DNA of 28,504 bases from Bacillota bacterium (GTDB lineage Bacteria > Bacillota > Desulfitobacteriia > Desulfitobacteriales > JAJXUE01), in contig JAJYNB010000233.1 of the NCBI GenBank assembly GCA_021786555.1, forward strand, positions 1-28,504, written 5' to 3'. Within the stretch, counting starts at the first letter, position 1. Every line of letters begins with the position of its first letter. Below the pieces are notes generated by a model that did no database searches, was not told the DNA's origin, and saw only the letters and a program-made list of their open reading frames with translations. The position numbers were made by a program, and so were the translations under genes. Below are positions 17,660-25,368 of the stretch, in pieces.

Positions 17660-17935
17660 GTGCAGGTTGGCCGGGTGGTGGGAACAGTAGTGGCAACCAG
17701 GAAGAGTCTAAGTCTCGTGGGTAAAAAACTATTGGTGGTCAAACCGCTTAATTGTCCTCCGGATAAGGTCCTCTCTATAGTAGCTGTTGATACGGTCGGC
17801 GCAGGTATTGGAGATACCGTACTTATTGTCACTGGCAGCGGCGCCAGAGCATCTGACAACCTGGACTCAGCTTCGGTAGACGCCGCCATCGTTGGTATAG
17901 TGGACTCTATGGAGGTTGCGGATAACGGTTCATAA
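17660..17935 (+). CDS. BMC-P pentameric vertex protein (EutN/CcmL family)
   Basis: This 91-aa protein of the EutN/CcmL family forms the pentamers that cap the shell's vertices. Family motifs are QVGRVVGTVVATRK at the start, KLLVVKPL, VDTVGAGIGDTVLIVTGS in the middle and DAAIVGIVD near the end. I prefer GTG 17660, since the protein then begins like other family members and AAGGAG lies 9 bases upstream; GTG 17651 overlapping the pduL stop would add three residues. It is the only BMC-P gene in the window, which is enough for a closed shell. Confidence 0.93.
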   Translation: MQVGRVVGTVVATRKSLSLVGKKLLVVKPLNCPPDKVLSIVAVDTVGAGIGDTVLIVTGSGARASDNLDSASVDAAIVGIVDSMEVADNGS

Positions 17936-17951
17936 AGTGGGGGACTTAGCC

Positions 17952-19349
17952 ATGCAAATTAATGAGCACCAAATTGCTTCTATTGTCGAAAAGGTTTTAA
18001 GTGAATTCAAGGGCACGGGTAAAGCAGCCGGCACCAGCGCGCTTGAAACTTTTGGCGTTTTTCGCGATGTCGATACCGCCGCACAGGCGGCATTTGAGGC
18101 TCAGCGGGAATTGGCAAAGCTGAGTTTGGCTAAACGCGGTGAATTTATTGCCGCCATGCGTGATATCAGTATTTCCCATGCTGGAGCCTGGGCCCGTTTA
18201 GCCTGGGAATCGACGGGTATGGGGCGGGTCGCAGACAAAACGGCCAAGAATATTAATGCGGCACGTCTCACGCCGGGGATCGAAGACATAAAACCCTTAG
18301 CCGGCTCAGGTGATAATGGCTTGGTGCTGGTGGAGCGGGCTCCTTACGGGGTAATCGCTTCGATCGAACCCGCTACCCACCCTGCAGCCTGCCTGATTAA
18401 CCACGCCATTGCCATGCTCGCCGGCGGCAACTCTGTCTTTTTCTTACCCCATCCCAAAGGGCTGCGGTGTGCTATTGCTGTGATTCAAGCTTTTAACAAG
18501 GCTATTATTGAATTAGGCGGTCCAGCCAACTTGCTGGTGGTACTGGAGGAGGTGAGGCTGGAAGATGTAGCTGCAGCCGCCAAACACCCCCTGATTGACC
18601 TGGTAGTCGCAACAGGGGGCCCGGCAGTAGTTGAGATTGCCTTGACCAGTGGTAAAAAGGGTATTGCTGCCGGTCCGGGGAATCCACCGGTAGTGGTTGA
18701 CGAAACTGCAAACCTGGCCAAAGCGGCCAGAGACATAGTTGTAGGGGCGACTTTTGATAACAATGTCTTGTGCATCGCCGAAAAAGTAATTATTGCCGTC
18801 GATTGGATTGCGGATAAGTTAATGCTCGAATTGGAAAAACAGAGCTATCGGTTAAATGGCGGGGACGTGGAACGGTTAACACGTTTGGTGGTGGTGGATG
18901 GTCATATTAACGGCAAGTATGTAGGGAAAGATGCCGCCGTCATTCTAAGAGACTTGGGCATACAGGCAAGGGAAGAGACCAGAGCGATCCTGCTCGAGGT
19001 GGGGCCGGAGCACCCGTTGGTACAGTTGGAACAGATGATGCCGGTACTGCCTGTGGTGCGGGTCGGTACCTTTGAGGACGCTTTGGACTTGGCCCGAAAA
19101 GTCGAACATGGCTTCGGGCATACAGCCATGATTCATTCGAACGATATTGAGCGGATTACCCGCTTTACCCGGGCCATGAACACTACCATCGTAGTAGCCA
19201 ATGCGCCGTCTGCAGCCGGCCTGGCGGTAGAGGGTGAAGGGGTTTATTCCCATACCATTGCCAGTCCCACCGGGGAAGGAGTTACAACTGCCCGGACATT
19301 CACCCGGGAAAGAAGACTGGCCGTAGGACGTTCCCTGCGCATAGTTTAA
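17952..19349 (+). CDS. CoA-acylating aldehyde dehydrogenase, PduP-like
   Basis: This 465-aa enzyme should oxidise an aldehyde to acyl-CoA with NAD; here the expected substrate is L-lactaldehyde, giving lactyl-CoA. The N-terminal helix INEHQIASIVEKVLSEF followed by a Gly/Ala-rich linker is a BMC encapsulation peptide. The catalytic Cys274 lies in FDNNVLCIAEKV, the PduP/EutE context. Other family segments are IASIEPATHPAA and TVVANAPSA-like ASAAG near the end. I choose ATG 17952; an upstream TTG at 17916 would overlap the BMC-P gene and precede the targeting peptide with unrelated residues. The NADH made must be reoxidised, and no PduQ-type alcohol dehydrogenase is in the operon. Confidence 0.93.
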   Translation: MQINEHQIASIVEKVLSEFKGTGKAAGTSALETFGVFRDVDTAAQAAFEAQRELAKLSLAKRGEFIAAMRDISISHAGAWARLAWESTGMGRVADKTAKNINAARLTPGIEDIKPLAGSGDNGLVLVERAPYGVIASIEPATHPAACLINHAIAMLAGGNSVFFLPHPKGLRCAIAVIQAFNKAIIELGGPANLLVVLEEVRLEDVAAAAKHPLIDLVVATGGPAVVEIALTSGKKGIAAGPGNPPVVVDETANLAKAARDIVVGATFDNNVLCIAEKVIIAVDWIADKLMLELEKQSYRLNGGDVERLTRLVVVDGHINGKYVGKDAAVILRDLGIQAREETRAILLEVGPEHPLVQLEQMMPVLPVVRVGTFEDALDLARKVEHGFGHTAMIHSNDIERITRFTRAMNTTIVVANAPSAAGLAVEGEGVYSHTIASPTGEGVTTARTFTRERRLAVGRSLRIV

Positions 19350-19361
19350 GGAGCGAGCAGC

Positions 19362-20684
19362 ATGGATTTAGCCAGGCTTGTAGCACTGGTTCAGAGCGCG
19401 GGGGTAGTGGGAGCCGGAGGCGCCGGTTTTCCTACCCATGAAAAGATTAATCACCGCTGCGAAACTGTAATAATAAACGGGGCTGAATGCGAGCCATTGC
19501 TCCAGGTAGACCAGCAACTTCTGCAGCATCAGGCTGAATTGCTGGTCGATACACTGGAAACTCTGGTAGCTGCCACCGGGGCATCCCGCGGGATCTTTGC
19601 AGTTAAAGCCAAATACCGGGCGGCCCTGGAAAAGTTAGAGAGAGTATTGACCGGAAAAAACAGACTCGAGCTGTTTCTCTTGGAAGATTTTTATCCAGCC
19701 GGTGACGAGCATGTCCTCGTCTATGAGGTTCTGCAGCGGGCAGTTCCAGTTGGGGGGATTCCGCTCCAGGTTGGGGTAGTGGTCCTGAATGTCGAAACCT
19801 TGCTGAATGTAGCCATGGCCTGCCGGGATAAGCCTGTCACCCACAAACACGTGACCGTAACAGGGGCTGTAGCCAAGCCGGTCACCGTCCGTGTCCCCGT
19901 AGGTACCCCTGTAAAGACCATGCTTGAGCTCGCCGGAGGGGCTGCAGTCAGCAATTACCGGGTGCTGGAGGGCGGTCCTATGATGGGCAAGCTCTTACTC
20001 AATTTGGATCATGCCGTCAGCAAGACTACCAAAGGATTAATTGTATTACCCGCTTCCCACAGGTTATTGCGGTTAAAGCATGCGGATACACGACTGGTAC
20101 TGAAAAGGGCCATGGCGGCCTGCTGCCAGTGTACCGCCTGTACCGATCTCTGTCCGAGGCACCTGCTTGGTCACAGCCTGGAACCACACCGGATACTGCG
20201 CAGTCTAAGCCATAACTATACCAATGATCCTACGGTTGTAGCGGCTGCCCGGCTTTGTACAGAATGCGGCGTCTGCGACATGTACGCCTGCCCCATGGAC
20301 CTATCCCCAAGGTTACTAAATGCTGCAGTTAAGCAGGAGTTAGCAAAACACCGATTCCGTATGCCGCCTGGGACAGAACCACTGCCACATCCGGAACGCA
20401 GCCGGCGCAAGATTCCCGTTAAGAGGCTGGTCATCCGTCTCGGACTAAGCAGCTATCAACAAGCGGCCCCTTTTGCCAACAATCAGGTTGCGGTCGAGCG
20501 GGTGGTGTTGGAACTAAAGCAGCATGTGGGAGCCGCCTGCATCCCGCTGGTGCAACCCGGTGACAGGGTGGACGTTGGACAAGTAGTGGCTGAGGTGCCT
20601 GAAGGCAAGTTGGGCAGTACTATTCATGCCAGCATTGCGGGGAAGGTAACTCAGGTTACACCCAAGATAGTTATCGAGAGGTGA
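19362..20684 (+). CDS. pduS: PduS/RnfC-like flavo-iron-sulfur NADH oxidoreductase
   Basis: This 440-aa protein is a RnfC/PduS homologue. The N-terminal Gly-rich region GVVGAGGAGFPTHEK (14-28) and GDEHVLVYEV belong to the NADH/FMN-binding Complex I 51-kDa-like fold; INGAECEPLL is the family mark. Two ferredoxin-type motifs follow: Cys254/257/260/264, and Cys299/302/305/310, where the last gap is four residues instead of three. A C-terminal barrel-sandwich segment ends the protein. In Pdu compartments PduS is a cobalamin reductase, but no B12 enzyme is encoded here. It more likely takes electrons from NADH and passes them to the iron-sulfur shell protein encoded next. Confidence 0.88.
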   Translation: MDLARLVALVQSAGVVGAGGAGFPTHEKINHRCETVIINGAECEPLLQVDQQLLQHQAELLVDTLETLVAATGASRGIFAVKAKYRAALEKLERVLTGKNRLELFLLEDFYPAGDEHVLVYEVLQRAVPVGGIPLQVGVVVLNVETLLNVAMACRDKPVTHKHVTVTGAVAKPVTVRVPVGTPVKTMLELAGGAAVSNYRVLEGGPMMGKLLLNLDHAVSKTTKGLIVLPASHRLLRLKHADTRLVLKRAMAACCQCTACTDLCPRHLLGHSLEPHRILRSLSHNYTNDPTVVAAARLCTECGVCDMYACPMDLSPRLLNAAVKQELAKHRFRMPPGTEPLPHPERSRRKIPVKRLVIRLGLSSYQQAAPFANNQVAVERVVLELKQHVGAACIPLVQPGDRVDVGQVVAEVPEGKLGSTIHASIAGKVTQVTPKIVIER

Positions 20685-20689
20685 AGGCT

Positions 20690-21238
20690 GTGAAGCAAGC
20701 AATCGGTTTGCTGGAAATAAAAAGCATCGCCAGGGGTATGGTTGCTGCCGATGCCATGGTTAAGGCGGCGCAGGTTGAATTGCTCCAGGCTTCTGCAGTC
20801 TGCCCGGGAAAATTCCTGGTGCTGGTTGCCGGTGATGTTGGATCTGTGCAGAGTTCTTTGGAAACGGGCGCCGCAGCAGGTGAAGGCGTGGTTATCGACC
20901 AGTTTTTCCTCGCCAATGTGCATGAAGCAGTATTTCCCGCCCTCACGGCAACTTCGCCGGTTGAACCCAAAGGTTCTCTGGGAATTGTAGAGACCTTTTC
21001 CGCCGCTGCAGCGGTTGTGGCCGGGGACGTGGCGGCCAAGGCGGCCAAGGTAGATTTGCTGGAAATCAGACTTGCCCGGGGCATGGGCGGAAAATCCTTT
21101 ATAACCATGTCCGGTGATGTTGCTTCCGTTACTTTCGCACTGGAAGCTGTTGAGAAAGCAATCGCCCCTGAGGGAATGCTGGTGGAGAAAGCTGTAATCC
21201 CTGCACCACACCGTGAACTGTGGCTGCAGATAATATGA
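20690..21238 (+). CDS. pduT: BMC-T trimeric shell protein, PduT-like with pore iron-sulfur Cys
   Basis: This 182-aa protein has two BMC domains in tandem (about residues 4-85 and 95-180). The first domain contains VCPGKFLV; with the start at GTG 20690 the cysteine is residue 38, the same position as the Cys38 that ligates a [4Fe-4S] cluster in the pore of Citrobacter PduT trimers. GAGAGG lies 8 bases before GTG 20690. A GTG at 20681 overlapping the pduS stop by four bases would add three residues. Its place right after the PduS-like gene supports a paired electron-transfer role across the shell. Confidence 0.9.
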   Translation: MKQAIGLLEIKSIARGMVAADAMVKAAQVELLQASAVCPGKFLVLVAGDVGSVQSSLETGAAAGEGVVIDQFFLANVHEAVFPALTATSPVEPKGSLGIVETFSAAAAVVAGDVAAKAAKVDLLEIRLARGMGGKSFITMSGDVASVTFALEAVEKAIAPEGMLVEKAVIPAPHRELWLQII

Positions 21239-21249
21239 GGGGAAATGCC

Positions 21250-22539
21250 GTGCTGATTTTGGTGGTGAATTGCGGAGGCTCCTCCATCAAGTACAAACTG
21301 ATCCAGATGGACTCTGAGTTGATGCTGGCCTGGGGATGCTTGGAGAATATAGCTTCGGCTGAAGCGCTGCTTACCCATTATGGCCTAAACCATGCACCTG
21401 TGCGGCGGGAATTGCCCTACGTTGAGTACTCCGGAGGGTTAGACGAGATTTTAAAGCTGCTTGTTGACCCCCAATCTGGCGTTGTTGCGGATTACAACGC
21501 CATTGCGGCAGTGGGTCACCGGGTAGTCCATGCCGGCGAAGAGTTTCGCGGCCCGGTGTTAATTGATGAAAAGGTTATGGCTGCATTAACCCGGTGTATT
21601 GAACTGGCGCCCTTGCACAATCCTGCCAATATCATGGGAATCAGGGCGTGCCAAAAGTTAATGCCCGCTAAGCCCCAGGTTGCAGTTTTTGACAATGCCT
21701 TTCACCGGGAGATACCTGATTATGTCTATATCTACGGTTTGCCGTACGAGTATTACGAAAAGTATGGGGTGAGGAGATACGGTTTTCACGGTATCTCTTT
21801 TGCGTATATGGCGGCTAGGACCGAGGAATTGTTAGGAATTGACCTGCGGCAGAAGCGGGCAGTTTTCTTGATGCTGGGCAGCGGCTGTACTGCCAACGCT
21901 TTTGCCTTCGGCAAGTCGTTGGACGTCTCGACCGGGTTTACCCCTAATGAAGGCCTGATTCAGTCCAGCCGCAGTGGCGATGTAGACGCGGCAGCCATCA
22001 GTTTCATTATGCGTAAGGAAGGGCTGGCGCCTGATGAATTGGACGATGTCCTTTACCGGCAAAGCGGGTGGCTGGGGATCTCCGGTGTGAGCAAAGATTT
22101 CAGGGCGGTTGAACAAGCCGCCCATGCAGGCAATCCCCGGGCGCGTCTGGCCATCGATGCCTTTGTCTATCGTGCTAAAAAGTATGTGGGCGCCTATGCA
22201 GCTGCCATGGGCGGACTGGATCTTTTGGTGTTCGCCGGCGGGGTAGGAGAAAAGAGCCATGAGGTAAGACAGGCGATTTGTCTCGGTTTGGAGTTTTTGG
22301 GAATTAGGTTGGATTCTAACCTAAATGCTGGTCTTAACGGTGAAGGCCTGATTTCAGACCATGCTGCAGCTGCTCCTGTACTCGTGGTTAACAGCAATGA
22401 AGAAATTTATATTGCCCGGGAGACCCAAAAGACCTTAGCGCAGGGTAAAATGGGTTATAAATATCTTGCTGATGCAGGGGGCTGTGGAGAAAATGAGAGA
22501 TACCGAACGTCTCTATGCCGAGTTTCGCCAAAAGGCTGA
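21250..22539 (+). CDS. Acetate/propionate-kinase family acyl kinase, variant active site
   Basis: This 429-aa ASKHA kinase should convert an acyl-phosphate plus ADP to acid plus ATP. From GTG 21250 (AGGGG upstream) the numbering matches Methanosarcina acetate kinase without gaps: Asn7, Arg91, His123, Asp148, Phe179, His180, Arg241 and Glu384 are all in place. Two normally conserved histidines are changed: the HLGNG-type His208 is Met208 (MLGSG), and the FHGTSH histidine at 184 is Phe (FHGISF). Ser10 is Gly. The C-terminus is extended by roughly 20-25 residues and overlaps lutC by 47 bases. The substrate may be lactyl-phosphate (inference). It has no obvious encapsulation peptide. Confidence 0.85.
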   Translation: MLILVVNCGGSSIKYKLIQMDSELMLAWGCLENIASAEALLTHYGLNHAPVRRELPYVEYSGGLDEILKLLVDPQSGVVADYNAIAAVGHRVVHAGEEFRGPVLIDEKVMAALTRCIELAPLHNPANIMGIRACQKLMPAKPQVAVFDNAFHREIPDYVYIYGLPYEYYEKYGVRRYGFHGISFAYMAARTEELLGIDLRQKRAVFLMLGSGCTANAFAFGKSLDVSTGFTPNEGLIQSSRSGDVDAAAISFIMRKEGLAPDELDDVLYRQSGWLGISGVSKDFRAVEQAAHAGNPRARLAIDAFVYRAKKYVGAYAAAMGGLDLLVFAGGVGEKSHEVRQAICLGLEFLGIRLDSNLNAGLNGEGLISDHAAAAPVLVVNSNEEIYIARETQKTLAQGKMGYKYLADAGGCGENERYRTSLCRVSPKG

Positions 22540-23056
22540 AGCCGTATCCGCTCAGGTTTACCGGGCAGGTACAGGTGATGAGGCGGGTATTCTGGTGGGA
22601 AACTTGCTTGCCGGTTTGGGCAGCAAGAAAATAGTGATCAGTCATGCCGGTATATCGCGCCAAGCCAAGCTTGAGCAGGTACTTACGGATATGGGGCTGG
22701 AAGTGCACAGCGCCAAGCTTCGTTTGCAGGCCCCACTCGCTGACGCCGGTATTTCGCAAGTGGAGATGGCTGTAGCGGAGACTGGCAGTTTGATTGGGGA
22801 TGCTAGCAACGTTGAGGACAGGCTGGTTTCCACCCTGCCTCTGGTTCACATAGCGCTGGTTTCTACCGGAGGGCTGAAAGCAACTCTGGCTGAGGCCCTG
22901 GTTGCTCTGCGTGAGGGTGGTGTTCCGGGCCAGATCAATTTTATCACCGGTCCCAGCCGCACCAGCGATATTGAAAGGGTTTTGACGATTGGCGTGCATG
23001 GTCCGGAAAAGCTGATAATTGTTTTTGTTGACCAGGAGGGCCAGGGAAATGGCTGA
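22493..23056 (+). CDS. lutC: LUD-domain lactate utilisation protein LutC
   Basis: This 187-aa LUD-domain protein is the small subunit of the LutABC L-lactate oxidising complex. The family segments are VAETGSLI, STLPLVHIALV and the C-terminal INFITGPSRTSDIERVLTIGVHGP. I take ATG 22493 with GTGGAG just upstream; earlier TTG/ATG codons in frame (22466, 22472) lack a ribosome site. It overlaps both neighbours (kinase by 47 bases and LutBA by 8), so the three are tightly coupled. In this context it should help oxidise the lactate released by the compartment to pyruvate. Confidence 0.88.
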   Translation: MRDTERLYAEFRQKAEAVSAQVYRAGTGDEAGILVGNLLAGLGSKKIVISHAGISRQAKLEQVLTDMGLEVHSAKLRLQAPLADAGISQVEMAVAETGSLIGDASNVEDRLVSTLPLVHIALVSTGGLKATLAEALVALREGGVPGQINFITGPSRTSDIERVLTIGVHGPEKLIIVFVDQEGQGNG

Positions 23057-25232
23057 GAGAGATTTCAGGCAGCAGATACAGCATGTTCTGGAGAACCAAG
23101 TACTGCGCAAAGCGCTCGGCTCTTTTGGCGAGTCCTATACAGAGGCCCGGGAAAAAGCCTATGCCGGCTATGACTTTGAACAGCTGCGCGGTGAAGTTGC
23201 CCGGATAAAAGCTTATGCCGCTGAACACATGGCAGAGATGGCCCAACAGTTTACAGCAGCTGCCACTGCCAGGGGGGCTAAGGTCTATCACGCTAAAACC
23301 GGGGATGAGGCCAAACAGTACATTCTAGACCTGGCCGAGCGGTGCGGGGTAAAAAACATCGTCAAGTCGAAGTCCATGGCCACTGAAGAGATTGGCCTTA
23401 ATGAGGCTCTCCTGCGGAAGGGTATAGACGTTCAGGAGACGGATCTTGGCGAATGGATTCTGCAGCTTGCCCACCAGCGCCCTTCCCATATGGTTATGCC
23501 GGCAATTCATATGACCAGGGAACAGGTTGCTGACGTATTTACCGAAAACTTAGGCGAAAAGAATGAACCGGATATTGCGGCCCTGGTAAAAACAGCTCGT
23601 AAAGAACTGCGCAGCAAATTCCTGGCAGCCGATATGGGTATTTCCGGCGCCAATATAGCTGTTGCCGAAACCGGCACCCTGGTGATGTTGACCAACGAGG
23701 GCAACGGCAGACTCACCGCCACCTTACCCAGGGTGCATGTATTCTTGGTAGGCTTGGAGAAGTTTGCAGCTAAATTCGAGGATATCCTTCCAATCCTGCA
23801 GACCTTGCCGAGAAGCGCCACGGCCCAGCAGATTACCAGCTACGTGAGCATGATTACCGGGCCTACCCCTGCTTATATTAATGAGTTGGAAACCGGCCCC
23901 AAGGAGTTTCATATTGTCTTACTGGACAACGGCCGGAGCGCCATGTATGCGGACCGGAAATTCAAACAGGCATTGCAGTGCATCCGCTGCGGTTCATGCC
24001 TGAATGTATGCCCTGCCTACCAACTTTTGGGCGGCCATGTTTACGGGCATATCTATACCGGGGGTATAGGCACGATCCTGACGGCTTTTACGCAAGGACT
24101 GGAAGCAAGCGGCGAGATTCAAAACCTTTGCCTTCAGTGCGGCAAGTGTGCTGAAGTGTGTCCGGGCGAGTTGGACATTCCGGCAATGATTTTGGAACTG
24201 CGCAACCGCATAGGACAGCAAAAGGGATTGCCCTACATCCAGAAAATCGCCTTGGGTGTAGTATCCAACCGGCGTTTGTTCCATTCACTGTTGAAAATAG
24301 CCGCTAAAGCCCAAAAGCCTTTTGCGGCAGGGAGAATGATCCGGCATTTGCCCTTGTTTACTGCCAACCTGACTGGGGGCATGAACCTTCCGGCCATAGC
24401 CGATGTGCCTTTGCGTGACAGTATAGCGAAAATTAATCAGGCTGTCTCTGAGCCCAAGGGGAGGGCAGCCCTGTTTGCGGGATGTCTGATCGATTTTTGT
24501 TATCCGGAAATAGGGGAAAGTGTGGTCAAGGTGTTGAACAGCAAAGGGGTCGTAGTGGAATTTCCGGATGCCCAATCCTGCTGCGGCGCTCCTGCCAACT
24601 ACATGGGAGACCGGGGCAATGCGGTGAAGCTCGCCAAACAGAACATTGAGGCCTTCGCGGCAAGCGGCGCTGAGTATATCGTCAGCGCCTGCCCGACTTG
24701 TACCCATATGTTGGCGCACGAGTTTGTCGAATTGTTGAAGGATAATCCGGCTTGGGCAGATAAGGCCAAGCGGTTCGCGGCAAAGGTAACGGATTTTTCC
24801 CAACTTGTGCACGCACTGGGTGGGATACAGGCCGGTAAGGGTGAGAACTTCCGTACCACTTATCATGACTCTTGCCATCTCAAGCGTTCGCTCGGCGTAT
24901 TTAGAGAACCGCGGCAACTGTTAGTTTCGGCTGGAGCAGAATTGGTTGAGATGAAGGAGTCAGACCGCTGCTGCGGTTTTGCCGGATCTTATTCTGTAAA
25001 ATTTCCGGAGATTTCGGCGCCGATATTGGAGCGCAAACTCAAGAACATTGCAGAAAGCGGTGCTGAAAACGTCTGCATGGACTGTCCGGGTTGCCTTATG
25101 CAAATTTCGCGGGGCCTGAACGCACAAGGAATTCAAATTAAAGCTAAGCATACTGCTCAGATTCTGGCAGAACGGCTGGCAGATCCCGGCGGTGGTGAAG
25201 AAACCACGCAATCAAGCTCCACCTGGGACTGA
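23049..25232 (+). CDS. Fused LutB-LutA iron-sulfur lactate oxidation protein
   Basis: This 727-aa protein joins the two subunits that are usually separate. Residues 1 to about 300 are the LUD part of LutB (VKSKSMATEEI, VAETGTLV, TGPTPAYINELETGPKEFH). Two ferredoxin motifs follow (Cys311/314/317/321 and Cys361/364/367/371). The C-terminal 240 residues form LutA, with two CCG domains: Cys511-Cys512-Gly and Cys641-Cys642-Gly, plus the upstream GCLIDFC and DSCHLKRS cysteines. A similar fusion is known in Desulfovibrio lactate loci. Start ATG 23049 with AGGAGG at 23034-23039. The reaction is lactate to pyruvate; the electron acceptor is not evident here. Confidence 0.9.
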   Translation: MAERDFRQQIQHVLENQVLRKALGSFGESYTEAREKAYAGYDFEQLRGEVARIKAYAAEHMAEMAQQFTAAATARGAKVYHAKTGDEAKQYILDLAERCGVKNIVKSKSMATEEIGLNEALLRKGIDVQETDLGEWILQLAHQRPSHMVMPAIHMTREQVADVFTENLGEKNEPDIAALVKTARKELRSKFLAADMGISGANIAVAETGTLVMLTNEGNGRLTATLPRVHVFLVGLEKFAAKFEDILPILQTLPRSATAQQITSYVSMITGPTPAYINELETGPKEFHIVLLDNGRSAMYADRKFKQALQCIRCGSCLNVCPAYQLLGGHVYGHIYTGGIGTILTAFTQGLEASGEIQNLCLQCGKCAEVCPGELDIPAMILELRNRIGQQKGLPYIQKIALGVVSNRRLFHSLLKIAAKAQKPFAAGRMIRHLPLFTANLTGGMNLPAIADVPLRDSIAKINQAVSEPKGRAALFAGCLIDFCYPEIGESVVKVLNSKGVVVEFPDAQSCCGAPANYMGDRGNAVKLAKQNIEAFAASGAEYIVSACPTCTHMLAHEFVELLKDNPAWADKAKRFAAKVTDFSQLVHALGGIQAGKGENFRTTYHDSCHLKRSLGVFREPRQLLVSAGAELVEMKESDRCCGFAGSYSVKFPEISAPILERKLKNIAESGAENVCMDCPGCLMQISRGLNAQGIQIKAKHTAQILAERLADPGGGEETTQSSSTWD

Positions 25233-25279
25233 TAGTAAGTATTAAACAATGTACCAAAGCTAATTGGGGCTGACAAAAA

Positions 25280-25316
25280 CGGGCTTCTCCAAGCATGTTC
25301 TGCTTAGAGAAGCCCG
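25280..25316 (-). terminator. Intrinsic terminator of the minus-strand transporter gene
   Basis: CGGGCTTCTC (25280-25289) pairs perfectly with GAGAAGCCCG (25307-25316), and an inner AAGCA/TGCTT extends the stem around a TGTTC loop. On the minus strand the hairpin is followed by TTTTT (25279-25275). It therefore terminates the MFS gene and may also stop transcription from the BMC operon, although the plus side has no T-run. Confidence 0.8.
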
Positions 25317-25368
25317 AGTTATGCGGGGGGCGTTCACTCGTTGAGAAGCGTTGTTTGGCGGGTCACCG

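Noticed and set aside
22440..22539. Frameshift at the end of the acyl kinase gene
   Set aside because: The kinase residues match family numbering through Glu384 and the extra tail simply reads into the overlapping lutC start; no disrupted motif is seen, though a small natural extension is odd.
15261..25232. Classical 1,2-propanediol utilisation (Pdu) or ethanolamine (Eut) compartment
   Set aside because: No pduCDE, eutBC, glycyl radical enzyme, reactivase or propanol dehydrogenase gene is present, and the first gene is an aldolase.
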